64,000 nt of DNA from Tulasnella sp. 424 (GCA_019633425.1 WSUB01000009.1:434001-498000); one strand, 5' to 3'. Numbered from the stretch's first letter, positions 23,720 through 36,347 are shown. Notes: a model not told the origin generated them from the letters alone. A program made the numbers and translations.

Positions 23720-23790
23720 ACGCCAACCGGGAGTCGAACCCGGATCGAGACCTTGGGAAGGACCCATCATAACCGCTAGACCATTGACGT
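23720..23790 (-). tRNA. tRNA-Gly (anticodon CCC)
   Basis: A 71-nt minus-strand cloverleaf. The acceptor stem ACGTCAA/TTGGCGT has 7 pairs with one wobble. The D arm is GTCT...TGAT, the anticodon loop TTCCCAA, the variable loop CGAT, and the T arm CCGGG-TTCGACT-CCCGG. The A box (TGGTCTAGCGG) and B box (GGTTCGACTCC) fit the Pol III consensus, and a T4 run follows 5 nt after the 3' end as terminator. There is no intron. The anticodon stem GGTCC/GGTCT has a U-U mismatch and a G-U pair, so it may be weakened. Confidence 0.9.
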
Positions 23791-25358
23791 AGTTCAAATC
23801 AACGTTATTCTGTTAAGTCTACAGCCGTTAGATAGGGGTTATCGGATTGGCTTGAGATATCGATATCTTACATTAATATGCTCGGCATAGGGAGAAGTGG
23901 TATAGGATGTAAATATGGGCCAGTGTACTACATTGAGCTGCATAAGTCTGTGCACGCCCCTCGAAATCGTCGCGTTTGCCCGCCTGCTTAAGAAAGAACC
24001 CACGTCTAAGCCCGTCATCCTCCGCCCTAATGCCGACGGCTCCAAGCGTTCCGCGCCACTTTGGGAACACTTTCCGAGTTTCTCATTGGCTCAGTAGTGT
24101 TCCTGAGGCTTCCTGGGGCGGGGTGGGGCCGAGAGACGCTTTGGCGGGCAGTGCACAGACTTATGCAAGTCATTGTAAGACAAAGTATATTGGCTATGTA
24201 ATATCGCAGCTGCCGGAGAGCCGACAGACCCATTGGAAAAAGGATGGGTGACCTAAAGCGTACCCGCACAGAGTAAATGCGAGAGCTATTAGACAGTGCT
24301 GTAGACATGTTTTTAAATGGCTGTATGGCCACTAAATCGAAGGAAGAGATTCGAGAGGAACCATGAAAACCTGCAGGTAACCCATGCTGAGACCACAGAT
24401 AGCCCAGTCAAGGATTAGTAGTGGGGCCAAATCTTGAGCTCATCTATGTAGGGCTTTTGAGTAGGTGAGAAGAGTAGCTCGGGATGGGATGCCATCGGCA
24501 AGCGACCCGTTATCAGGGTCATTGTATCGAAGCTGCAGAGTGACGAGAGGGGCAGGGAACATGAGACCATGCTATCGAAAATCAATAAAACTCGGTAGCT
24601 GTACGTGAGCGGGAGAAGCGCAACGGGGGAGATATAGGTCTAATGTAGGTGCGGCCTCGGCTTTCAAGAGGATACAGAGATTTCTCAAGAGTGCATCGAT
24701 GTCCAAGATAAGAGCAAATGACGCATAATCGAAATAGACCTAGGCATCGCTAACCATGGCAATTCTTCCTCGTCCCGGGGGTGAGGGTAGGGTGGGGTAG
24801 AGGAGGCGCTCCTTGCCAAGCTGAAGGAACCATAATGTGAAATTCAAGCTCCACTGAGTATATAGCTCATTGGCAGCAACGATCGATACCTTGGGTTCGA
24901 CTAGAGGTATTCCTCTAAATGGAGGGACGGTCGTAAAGGAGGGCGAAGACCTCTTACCAGGAGCTCTAGGCCCTGGAAGTAATTATGCGGCGGGGGGATC
25001 GACGCGAAAAAACCCGTTCATAACCGGGCCCGGAACCACTCGCACCACTCGCACATGTTATAGGAGTCGGCTGAGTTTTGACCGACTTGCGCACGCGAAC
25101 GGATCGATGTGGGGGATGGGAGAAGAAGAAGTGTGCGTCATGAGCTCGTTGGGACGGACAAACACGGCTTTAGCCGACATTCGAATCCGCACTATGTAAA
25201 GTTCCATCCCCAACTGCTTTCCTCTAACCCCAAACGACCCACCTCACGACCCGTTTCAACGTCTCTCCTCCCCTTTCATTGTATTTTTGCTGACATTCAA
25301 GCCGCAAGAAGTCGCTGGGCCATAACAATCTCATCGGCAAAAACCACTCATTTAAAAA
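23791..25358. other. Gene-poor region between tRNA-Gly and GPAT
   Basis: No coding exon chain found. It holds the inverted repeat listed separately. The last 150 nt or so before 25359 are probably the acyltransferase promoter and leader. A 109-residue plus-strand open frame near 24870-25200 is low-complexity and unsupported. Confidence 0.45.
23904..24215. repeat. Inverted repeat with perfect 17-bp core
   Basis: TGCATAAGTCTGTGCAC at 23939-23955 recurs as its exact reverse complement at 24151-24167. Weaker matching extends outward on both sides (for example ACATTGA versus ACAATGA, and a GAT..TA..A.AT..GCCA pattern), giving arms of about 60-70 nt around a 195-nt centre. The size suits a MITE-like relic; no target duplication or transposase was identified. 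Confidence 0.6.
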
Positions 25359-28224
25359 ATGGCTCCAAGCCAGTCCGCGCTCACCTATGATACCGTCCTG
25401 TGGTTCTGGAGGGTTGTCGTCAACATATTCTTCAGAGAGATTCGCCCACGAGGAGCATGGAACATCCCAAAGGAAGGACCTATAATCTTCGTGGCGGCAC
25501 CTCATTCAAACCAGGTAAACAAAGCTTTCGTGGCCGGCAACCCGGCGGGCGATGCTGACGTCGTCCCTCGTCCGAATTAGTTCTTGGACCCTGTCCTCCT
25601 CGCATCCGAAGCACTACGAGAGGCGAAGAGGAGACCTGCTTTCCTCATCGCTGCCAAGAGCGAGAAGCGGAAGGTCATCGGAGCCTTTAGCAGGCTCATG
25701 GGCAGTAGTGAGTGCTGGGCTCATCTCCTAACTCGTCATTACATCACACTCACGATGTCCTCGTTGCTACTCCTTGCGTGGCACAGTCCCAGTCGCTCGG
25801 GCAGCAGATAGCGCGAAACCAGGCAGCGGTCGGATCGCGTTGTCCCCTGACGATCCTTGTCTCGTTATCGGCTATGGCACCAAATTTACAACCGAGCTCG
25901 CACCCAAAAAGCAAATCATGCTACCAAAATCACTCGGCTCATCCGTCGCTGAAGTCGTCGAAGTAATCTCGGACACTCAAGCTCGCGTCAAAAAGGAGTT
26001 TGGAGGCGAAAGCGGGAAGACGACCTCCAAGTTGAGGGATAGGGTTCAGGAAGTGAAGAACTCGGAGGGAAAGGATGGAGTTGAATACCGAGTTCTACCG
26101 TTCATCGACCAAGGCGAGATGTACGGAGCTGTGTACAAACGGTTGACGGAAGGCGGTAGCATTGCTATCTTCCCCGAAGGTTAGTTCACCATCCACCCGC
26201 GCACTGCCAGATAAACTGACCAAATGCCGTACGTGCACCCCAGGTGGATCTCACGACCGTACGGATCTTCTCCCTTTGAAAGCCGGTGTCGCCATCATGG
26301 CACTGGGAGCTATGGCCGTCAACCCCGGACTGCGCGTACGAATCGTCCCTGTGGGTCTCTCATACTTCCACGCGCACAAGTTCCGTTCGCGAGCCGTAGT
26401 CGAATTCGGATCCCCATTGGATGTCCCACCGGAGCTTGTGGAGATGTTCCAAATGGGAGGTCCCAACAAGCGGGAAGCTAGCGGCAAGTTGTTGGACTTG
26501 ATTTACGATGGTCTGAAGACTGTGACTGTCCGAGCTCCGGATTACGACACACTCATGGTACGGATCTGCTTTATCGCATCGACATTGTTCTGATGGGATC
26601 ATTGCGCGTATTCGTAGCTTATTCAAGCCGGGCGAAGGCTCTACAAACCGCCTGGGCAGCACCTCACTCTTGGTCAAGTCGTCGAACTTAACAAACGGTT
26701 CATCGAGGGTTACCTCCACTTCCAGAACGAACCTCGCATCCAATCCCTCAAGGCTGATGTGCTCAAGTACAACCGCGCTCTGAGAGATTTAGGCTTGAAG
26801 GATCATCAAGTCCCTCGGGCGTCTCGCGCAACCTGGAAGACTCTCGGTCTCCTCATCTATCGAATCGGCCTCTTGATTGTATGGAGTACCTTTGCCTTAC
26901 CCGGTGTCGTGCTTGGAGGTCCCGTCTTCATAACCGCCAAGTTGATGTCACGAAAGAAGCAAGCTGGTACGCGTTCATTTTGTTCGGCAAGAGTTGACTG
27001 CGACTGACAACTGGGCTCTCGCAGAGGCACTTGCCGCTTCCGATGTAAAGGTCGCGGCTAGGGATGTTGTTGCAACCTGGAAGGTCTTGATTTCCCTCGG
27101 ATTGGCTCCCGTTCTTTACATGTTCTACGCTTTCCTGGCCACTGTTATCGCGTACAAAGCCGGCGCACCCACCAAGTGGAAGATCTTGACTCCTATCAGC
27201 ACCATGATCGCCTTACCCATCATTGCATACTCTGCCCTCAAGTTTGGTGAAGCCGGGGTAGATGTTCTCAAGTAAGCCCGCTCGGCTTGGAACCTTCTTG
27301 ACAGCGACTGATGTATTGCGTTGCAGATCGCTCCGACCCCTGGTTATAGCTTTGTTCCCCGGTCAGCAAGTTCAACTCGACAAGATCCGGAAAGAACGTG
27401 AACGTCTTTCCAACGAGCTCTCGGATGTCATCAACGAATATGGTCCTAAGTTGTACGAGGATTTCGACGAGGTAAGGTCGCCATTCTCGATGTCAGAGTT
27501 AAGCTCTGAAATTTACTGATAACTTTATTCCTAGTGGAGGATATTAATGCCTTCAAGTTCTGCTCCGCCTTCGTCTGGCAAGCCTGGAATCTGGAGTCGG
27601 AAGTCTGGTACAGGGTCTCGAGGCGGCGTTGACGGCCAAGGCCACCTGCTCACTCATCCCATTACTTGGCTGGACGAAAGGATTTGGGGTTGGACGCGTA
27701 GCGCTCGGCGGGGAACCAACGTATGGGCTGGGCCAAAGAGCACCGAGGCTAGCCGCATGCAATCACCCAACGCTTCAGACGAGGAATCAGAGGGAGAAAC
27801 CGGTGATTACGATGACGTACTCGGAAGCATACCAGGCTACGTATCCCCTTCGAATCGGCTGCGGTCACGGAGTCTTGCCAATTCGTACGCCGACCTCCAG
27901 CAACTGAAGCGATCAACGGAGCAGCGGAAACATCTTCACCCAGAAGACCATCACTTGGCACCCATCAGAGTACCTGCCGACTCCACTTCGGTGTCTCCAA
28001 CATCCACCGCTCATCCCGATGGCGACGCTCAACCACCTTCTCCAAGTTCCCCGCGACGAGAGCGTAGAAACTCCTTGGAGGGTAACGTTTATGTCGGACG
28101 ACTGGCGAGGTTGGATCCAGAGGAGCCGTTCAAGGAATGCACCGAAGATATCAATCGCGAGACCCAGATTCGGCGTCGCCAAACGCTGCCTCCTAATGGG
28201 CAGGTGCCTCCTAACCTCGAGTAA
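25359..28224 (+). CDS. Glycerol-3-phosphate/dihydroxyacetone-phosphate acyltransferase (fungal GPT2/SCT1 type)
   Basis: ER membrane enzyme for the first acylation in phospholipid and TAG synthesis. Eight exons close: 25359-25514, 25581-25707, 25787-26179, 26244-26557, 26618-26966, 27025-27271, 27327-27471, 27535-28224 (2421 nt, 806 aa), close to the yeast enzymes. The PlsC motifs are intact: APHSNQFLDP, GSIPVARAAD (split by intron 2), FPEGGSHDRTDLLPLKAG (split by intron 3) and VPVGLSYF. Hydrophobic stretches occur in the N-terminal exon and around LLIYRIGLLIVW and VLYMFYAFLATVIAY. The C-terminal 230 residues are Ser/Pro/Arg-rich and likely cytosolic and regulatory. The 3' end is 278 nt from the 3' end of the XMAP215 gene. 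Confidence 0.93.
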
Positions 28225-28502
28225 CCTCACTCTTCTCTTTTGTGCTTAATTATGGAAACCCTTTTGTCTCTTTTGGTGTAGTCTGTAGGATCGCTGGAGT
28301 AATTCTATATCCTCATCTCTCTTATCAACATTGGTTTGACTTTCCGTGCACGACGCGGCGTTTCCTAAAACATCAGTAGAGCAATGGCACGAGCCCAAGG
28401 GCGGACGAAGTATAACCAAAATGAGCATGTGAATAAGATTAGAATACACCAAAATTACAGAGCCAAAGGTAGCATGCGACCCAAACGAAAGAAATTCTAA
28501 AT

Positions 28503-31500
28503 TCAGCTCTCCGGTTGTGATGCGAGAGAAGCCCGAGGGTTGCTTAAACTAATGCTTGACCGTGGTCCTTGATAGCGGAAGATATCGTGAAGCCTCGACA
28601 GCGCTCTGTCGTCTGGAACAATCTCGGATGCGGTGCTGAACCTTCGCTCATTACCGCCGTTGCTTAGACGGTTAGGAGAGCCGGCGGATGCACGGCGTGT
28701 GGCGCTTTCACTGGGTTCACGTTTATGTTCAAGTTCTAAGGATTCTCGGGGTTAGAGGGGTAATTCCCTGACGCAAAGAATACTCACTGGAAAGGGCACC
28801 TGCAACGGCTACCTCACGCTCCTCATCCTCGGCTGCACGACTAGCGAGCGCCCTGGCGATGTACTTTCGAAACGCTGGGCCAGTCGCGTCCAACATTTTG
28901 TCGACCTTCGCTTTCTTGTGCGGGAATTCCTTCAGGTAGTGATGGAGTTCAGTGATTCCTTCTTTGTGCATTGCCCCTGTTGTGTCGCTTGATATATGAT
29001 CGATGATCTCGATCAACCTAGCATCCGGGTCTGGTTCTAATGCCTCGGTAAATCCAAATGGCGGTGACCCAGGGTGCCCGTTAGACGAGCCGTTCTGATC
29101 TAAACCGAAAGCTGATCGTTCGCGCTTCACCCCCGCTCGAGAAGATGTATCTGAGCTTGGCCCCGGGGGTGGCGATGCGTGTCGGCTGCTAGACGGTGAA
29201 GCGGAACGCACGGTTTCCGCCGAGTTTCCTGTTGCAGGCCTTGCCCTCTCACTACCAGCAGGCCGCGACGGCGCCGAGTTCAAGATGCGGTAGACATAAG
29301 GATACACTATAGTGGCTGAGGGATCGTCGAAGGCTTCCGATAGCTGGTCGTAGACCTGCTCCGGGTATTGAGCTTTGAAACCAGCAGCATCAGCAGCTGG
29401 GCTCAAATCCATCCAGGTAAAGAAAGTACTGACCGACTATGTGCTGGATGATGACCTTCACCGTTCTAAGTGGCATATCTCCCAAAGGGATGCGATTCTG
29501 GGCGCGGGATCGCCACTCGTTTGGAGGAATTGACTGCAGGAAACGCTCGATAGCTGGGAAGAGTTCAACAGCGTCCAAATGGCCCTTCTGTAGCTCTTGA
29601 GGGATGCTCCTCGCCATTTTCCACACGCACTTCAACACCAGCTCAGCGAGTTTGGCATCCTTCGACTCCGCTGTGGTTCCATTGGTAGGGAATGGCTTCA
29701 TGATTTGGAGGAGTAGCGCAAAAAGTGCCCTAAGATGAAGTACGGGTCAGTTTGGTAACGCACCCGGATTAATGTTTCACGAACCGGAAAATGGATATGC
29801 GGCGACCTGCAGCAAAGACTCGCAGGACAATCATATTAATGAACCTCGAAAGATCTTTGACTTTGGGATCGGAGCTCTCGTCAGTTTGCAGGAGACGCAT
29901 GGTCAGTTCCTCCAAGAGAGACGTCAAGATCTCCACAGTCAAGGACTCTGCCAACACTGGGTGATCGCAGAACGAGTTGAGGGTCTGGATGAGGTGTTTC
30001 GCAAGGCGGAAATTGCCTGCTTCAGCAACATCGTCGGAGCGTTCGAATACATGAGACATCTGGAGAGTGATCGTCTCGACGAGGCCCTCAGTATGTTCTG
30101 CCAACTGCCCGAACTCAGTATTCTTGGGACCACCGACGGGAACTTCGAGAATCTTTTGGATCTTCTTCAAAGCTTCCACGCTGCGCGAAGGATCGCTGCT
30201 GAGGATGCTGGATATTGTAATGCTCACGTCATCTCCAAGGGGCGTATTGATGTCCTTAATGGTCTCGTCGCCGGAATCTTCTCCCGCCCTTCCGTTCTGC
30301 TTCAGGGCAGGTATAGGTGGTGAGGTTGTTCGAGCAGCTTCCACGATCTCCGTAGGTGTGATGGAGCTGAGCCTGGAACGGGGAGGACCAAGTCTTGAGG
30401 GTAAGAAGGCTTTGGCGGCGCGACCCGGAGAAGGACCGTTCGCTGATGGTGGTCCAGCTGGGCGTAGGCTTGCAGGAGACCCCGGGCCAGCGGCCGGGTT
30501 CACCCGAAGTGACTTGACCGACCCTGCCGGCGACGCTGGGCGAGCGATCGAGCCGAACCGCGAGGCCACCACTGGCGAAGAGGGGCGGGGGATTCCATTT
30601 GTAAGCCTTGAAACTTGCGGCACTGTGGGTGAATCAAGCTTATGCGGCGAAGGAGGCTTTGATGGTCCACTGGTTCTCTTGAGTCTTTCCTCGAGCTGGG
30701 TCTTGTCTTTTGGTGGCAAGGGGCCGACTAGCTGCCACACTTTTTCTCCAGCAAGAACGTAACCCTCACTAGAGATGCTGTTAGCGATATATCGACGCAG
30801 AGATATGCTACCCTTCACCTTAGAGCCGTCAAAGCTGCCTTCCTTACGCTAGGGTCTTTGTCTCCAATCATGGAACCAATGACGGGAAACGTTTTCGCAG
30901 GTTCACAGGGACTCAGTCCGACGCGCTTGAGGATAGCAGCCATTTCTTCCAAGGCCCCTTGCCTGGTCTTTGCGACCTTGCTCTTCAGACCGTTATCCAA
31001 CAGAAGGTGGTAGAGTCGACTAGAAGGATAAACCTTTGCGAGGCTCTGCACAACGGTCTGAACACGGACTCGCACGGGCTCTCTACTGTCGCCAAGCTAT
31101 CAGGGAGGAGGTTGAGCGTCAGGGACAGCATGATAACAAGCGGCTAAGCTTTACCTTGTTTATGATGGTGGGAATGAAGCATGATGCTTCCGTCTCTGTG
31201 ATGGCATAGTCGCAACCAGTAAGGAAACCAACGACGCTGTCAAGCGCATCGAGACAGCGAGTGACGAGGTTGGACTGGGGCTCGTGAATCTTCATTGAAA
31301 CGTATTTGAAGCATAGATCCGAGTTTGCGACCAGTGTAGCCTTGACGGTCTCGTCGTCATCTGCCATCGAATACGTGTCGACAATCATTCCCAGACCTTT
31401 TACAAAATCGTTGACGGCATTATGATCTTTGCTGAACAGCAGAGATAGTAAGTCCTTGGTTACGTGAGGCTCCATCTGGTGGTGGAGGGTATCCGCGAGA

Positions 31501-34500
31501 TCTTTGCGCACTGGCAATCCCTCGACGATCCACCGAGGCCCATCCTTTTGCAGTCGATTTTTCTTTTGGTCCAAGCTCGTTCCGGTGAAAGGGATCCCGT
31601 TGTTTCCTAGAGATGGGCTCTGGGATGGTGGTAGGGCGGAGGTAGGGCGAGTAAGCGGTTTTCGGGCTCCAGTCAATCCTGCAGATGGTGGTGGTTCCAC
31701 TGGAGAATCAATTCTTGACTCAGGACGAGACGAGGGCTCAATTTTGCGCATTCGGAGGTTGGTAGGTGCCTTCTTGGCTGCGGGTGCCGAAGGAGCTGCA
31801 GCCGGAGCAGGCGTGGCTTCCTCGGGGACAGGAGATGCAGCGGTTGGGCGGGATGCCGCTGGTCGTGGAGGCTCGAGCTTGGGGGCGGATGGAGCGGAGG
31901 CGGATGGAGCGGATGCTGTTGCCGCGGACGGCTTGGCCAAAGCTTTCGCAGCTTGTATCATGGGAACGACGGTCGATCGGGATGTTGGTTTTAGCGATGT
32001 GGTCTTGCTCATGATGGCGTCGAATCCGCAGCTTGTGATGAGCGATGGCAGAACTGCTTGGGCACCTTTGCGAACATCTCCGTTTCTATCCTCCAAACAG
32101 GCAATGACTGGACTGATCCAAGGCGCGAGCTCAGACGAGCCGGCGGGTGGATGTTCGTTCAACCATTCCGCCATCCAGTGCAGAAGAGAACTCCGGAGAA
32201 GAGGATTGTTGGATTCCAGCGCCCCGGTCAAAGGATTGATGAGAGGGTCGATGTCTTCGCAAGCTGCTGCCATTGCGGACAACGTACTTGTTCCAGCGGA
32301 CCGAATATTCGTTTTCTGGTCTGCTAAAACATCTGCTACAGGACGCGCCAGCATCTTTGCATGCTTCTCGAACGGCTTGTTCATCCCTGATGCGATACGT
32401 GTCACAATATCAAGGGCCAGAAGTTGGACAACTTTGTTGCTGTCGCCAACTCTTGACTTTAGGACTTGGCCAATGTCTCCCATGTTCGGCTTGAGGCGCT
32501 TGTTTGCCCCAACGTCAAGAATGGATTGCAACAGCTCCAAGGCTTCCTTCCGACTCTTCCAAGCGTCGCTCTTAGCATCCGCAATGATGGTCGTCCCAGC
32601 CACCAGCTTGTCCAAATCGACCCGAGGGAAGAGTTCATCAAGTGGATCTCCCGCGCCTTTTCCTTTTCCGCCACCACTAGCAGCAACTTCCACATTGTCG
32701 GCTGAAAACCTGGTTGGCGTGGGCGCTGGCTGTCCGTCGACTTTGGCAAACTCGCTTTCAATAGTAGCGAGAAGTTGCGGATTGACATCTTCCAGTAGAT
32801 CCTTGATGCCTGAATGAAGTGAGTCAGACTTGGCATCGACAGGGTTCATTCATTTGGTGTCCTACCTGTACCAGCGAAGAGGCGGAGAGTGACCAATGTG
32901 TTCGTCGCAGATGACCGAACCGCTGCGTTCGAGTTACCCAGGGCTGTCTTAAGGAAGCCAACCAAGTTGCGAAGGGTCAAGCCCGCGATGCCGAAGTCAG
33001 TTAAAGCCTGCCCAACCCACGCGATGGAGTCGGCAAGGACTTTGGGAGCTTTCTGCTTAGACATGGGTTCATAAGCTATGATAATGTTGGTCAGCTCCAG
33101 GGCATCTCGTTGACGAAACTGAACGCTCACCTTGATCAAGGACGAACGAAAGGGACGTCTTCTCAGCAAAAAACAGCAGCGCATCTCCAGCAGGTTTCTT
33201 CAACTTCATATCGCCAAGCTTTTCAGCTAGGTGCCCCGTGCTTATTACGACACATGACTTGCTAAAGGTGGGGGACTTCTCTGCCAACAGAGCCAGCGCT
33301 GCATACACCTTGGAGGAAACCTGGAAGTTCTTCTCGTTCCACCCAGGTTTTTTCGAAAGGAACCTAAACAAGACTTCGCATTCCGCTGTCTCCGCGTTTC
33401 CTTCCTCGAGCCATGTGATGAATTCTTCCATGCCTGCTAACCGCGTTTTCCAGTTACCGTCGCCAAGATCGGCAGCTAGTTGCGGAGGAACAAGCTCCTC
33501 TGCCATCTGAAGGGCGTCTTCAGAGGAGAACTTAAATTTAACTGGCTCGCCCGGCGCTGGCGCTGCAGCCTTCCCGCCTGCCTTGCTAGTCGCTGCAGCA
33601 GCTGCCGGTGGAGGCTTCTTCGCAGCTGGAGCTGCGGCAGCCGGAGGTTTCTTTGTCTACGAATAATATTAGCTCTACGTTCCTAAATGACTAGCGATAG
33701 ACGTACGAGGAGACGAGCGGGAGGCTTTGCGGCGGGTTTCGGTGGTTCTTCCTCGGGGGCGTCTTCTGCTGGTGCCGGCGCTTTCTTCGCCTACGGAGTG
33801 CGTGCATTAGAAGGACGTTATCGTAACGGAATCAAAGGTAAACGCACAAATTTCGCTGGAGGCGCGGCCTTAGGAGGCTCAACTTTGACCCAATCTTCCT
33901 CTTCCGTTGCAGCAAGTGTGGGTGCTTTCTTCGCCTGAGAAAACCAAATCGGTAAGCAAAAATATCAAGTTGCAACAGCGGGGGTAGCCTCACCAATAAT
34001 CGAGCAGGGGGTTTGGCCTTCGGAGTCGCTTCGAAATCGTTTATCAACCCTTCTCCCTCATCAGGTGGTGGTGCGGCAGGTTTCTGAATCGATATCAAAA
34101 GTTCACGTTAAATTTTAACCGAGGAACCAGATCGTCGGCACGTTACCTTCGGAGCAGCTTTTGCTTTTGCAGCTGGCGGAGCTGCCGGCTTGGGGGGTGC
34201 AACACCAGCTTTACACTTGACAGTCGCCTTCTCGAATGCTTCTTTGACTTTGGCTTTCCGAAGGTCGTCCAAAGGGTCGATGACGGGGTTTAATTGTCGC
34301 TCGCCCACAATCTTCAGGAGGGTACCAAGACCCTCTGCAGCTGCAGCACGGACGGGTTCATAGCCATCTTCCAAGAGGACAACGAGAAGCTCGGACATGG
34401 GTTTGACATCGCCTTTTGCAGGCGGGACTTTGGTTGTGCTGAGCGAGCGAGCCAAGAACTTTGCGGTGCCTTCTTTGACTTGCGGATTCTTCGATTTGAG

Positions 34501-36057
34501 TGTGTTAAGGATGTCTTCTGTGACATCAGGAAGTGTGGTCTGACGCCAGCAGAGTCAGTCTTGTACCTACACACTCAGAGAATGAGACGCTTACTGTAGC
34601 AAAGAACGCATCTAAGCCCTGTCCGATGGCATCCACTACATTCTGTTTCCTCTCCTTAAAGCGCTCGAGCATGGGAGGTACGATGGACGCTCTATGCTTT
34701 CCAAACGGTTGGCCAAGGCCCTTCGAAATACCTTCGATGACTTGCGCTGCAGCAATGACACACTGAATGTTGGCATCCGTCATACGCTTCCCCAACGCCT
34801 TGGCCAATTCTCCAATGCCATCCGAGTCCTTGATCCGAGGATTAGCGTTTACGAGCTCAAGCGCAGCGTCGAGAACCTCTTTTCGCTCCTTCCACTTTGA
34901 CGAAGCTATCAACGTATGGAAATCGGCCGGAAGTTTCGGTATAATGTCTACTTCGTCCACGAGGAGACGAGGATCTGGTGGCTCTTCAACCTCTACAATA
35001 AGGGCAGTTAGAAGTCCAGCACCTTCGAAATGCCGGCACCCGGCGCCCACTCACCTTCTTCGACTGCGTCGCCAGATGTACCAGCCAATTCCGCTGCCTC
35101 CCGCTCTCGCTCCTGGACTCTAGTGAGACGCGTAGGTTTTCCCGAGCCTTGGCCGGTACTAGCTTCGTCCATCTTGGTAAAGGTTTCATTGAGTTCCTTT
35201 ACTTGCACGGGTTTCAGTTCAGACAAGAATGGTTGAATGCCTTGCCCCAGGAAGGTATAGAGCGTTTGTACGAGCGCATTTCCCTCTGCTCGGACAGTCT
35301 TGTCGGAGTGACCGAAGATCTTTGGTAGCGTCTTCAATGCATCTTTCGGTGGAATGACCTTGATGCCGAATGCCCTGCGTCATGGCACCAACAACTGAGT
35401 ACTCTGAACCCCCTGAGCGAGAAGTCGGTGGGGACGCACTTGAAAGCTTCGTTTAAAGCTGTTACGGTTCCTGAGACGACCTTGGGTTGCTTTGCAGCCA
35501 ATCCTGGCAAGATATCTCGCTAGTGGCGAGGGGAAAGCCCCACGCAAGCGAGGTCAGTATTAATCGGGGCACTAAAGGGTCCTACCGGACGTACAATAAC
35601 CGCTTCACCGCCGTTCTCTACTTCGATGTACTTGAGAATTAGCTCGATCGCTTTTGCTTTGGTACCGGCCCGCGCTGAGCCGAGGCACTTGTCGACTAGG
35701 GCGGGGACCACGGTTTCTCGTGTCCTAGCAATAATAAATGATCAGCGAAAAGCACCCTCGCTGGCGTTTCCGAGTTCCTTACCTTGCAGAGTTCTCTCCG
35801 GAGTATTGAACTAGAGCGCATACAGCCTCCACTCCTTTCTCTTGGGCTACGGCATTTGAGTCTGTGACGATCTTCTTGAGTAGTCCAGGGTCGGATAGAT
35901 ATGGACGGAAAGTTGGATCAGAGTCGGATGTTGTGAGAGAAAATGTCTTTGGTAACGCTTCGTATGCGCTTAAGCGTGCTTTCCAATTGCTGTGTGCGAC
36001 TCGATCAAGTAGTGGGATGGAGGAGAAGTCCTCCTCTGGTGGGGGAGGCCCGTCCAT
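28503..36057 (-). CDS. XMAP215/Dis1/ch-TOG family microtubule polymerase, five TOG arrays
   Basis: Binds tubulin through TOG domains and speeds plus-end growth; acts at spindle poles, kinetochores and plus ends. The protein is about 2200 residues by summing exons, with many introns. TOG openings are visible: HSNWKARLSAYEAL (TOG1, after the start MDGPPPPEEDF), SSKWKERKEVLDAALEL (TOG2, about 34900), GNWKTRLAGMEEFITWL (TOG3, about 33450), DAWKSRKEALELLQSIL (TOG4, about 32560), and PSRSVEALKKIQKILEVP (TOG5, about 30160). A Lys/Pro/Ala-rich linker encoded by several short exons separates TOG2 from TOG3, and a Pro/Ala/Ser-rich linker separates TOG4 from TOG5. The C-terminus ends NPRASLASQPES at 28503. 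This resembles the long five-TOG form rather than the shorter yeast proteins. Not every intron was mapped. Confidence 0.9.
33656..34083 (-). repeat. Tandemly duplicated short linker exons in the XMAP215 gene
   Basis: Three short in-phase exons encode similar peptides: 33994-34083 (30 aa, KPAAPPPDEGEG...AKPPARLL), 33848-33934 (29 aa, AKKAPTLAATEEEDWV...PPAKF) and 33707-33790 (28 aa, AKKAPAPAEDAPEEE...KPPARLL). A fourth exon opens TKKPPAAAAP. All are phase 0, so gain or loss would not shift the frame. Confidence 0.75.
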
Positions 36058-36347
36058 GAGTGCGTTTGGTGGTTTTTGCTGACTTGGTTAGAGAGAGCTG
36101 GTTGTGCAGAATACTTTAAGATGAAAGGGTATATTGGACCACCAGTCGTGAAATGGGTCGTGTGTGTAGAGTAGCCTCGTATTGAAGGGAAGCGAGAAGG
36201 GCGGTTGGATGCAAGTTCAAACTGGAATCGACTGGAGGGAGCTCCTGTTTGCTCACCGCGTCGCCTTGTTTACGTTCAAGACGCGTTTTGCCCCCTTCAT
36301 CACCCCCTGATTTTTTTTATCCCTGTACCCTGACTCAAAGAAGTCGT

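Noticed and set aside
23484..23726. 80-codon minus-strand open frame
   Set aside because: Starts inside the tRNA-Gly gene and has no motif.
24870..25199. 109-codon plus-strand open frame before the acyltransferase
   Set aside because: Gly/Thr/Arg-rich with no motif and in the expected promoter region.
30067..30762. 231-codon open frame on the plus strand
   Set aside because: Antisense to the Pro/Ala/Ser-rich linker and TOG5 exons of XMAP215; no motif.
31504..32817. 437-codon open frame on the plus strand inside the XMAP215 gene
   Set aside because: Antisense to a well-supported TOG-domain exon; rich in Ser/Gly/Ala/Arg as expected from the opposite strand of GC-rich coding DNA.
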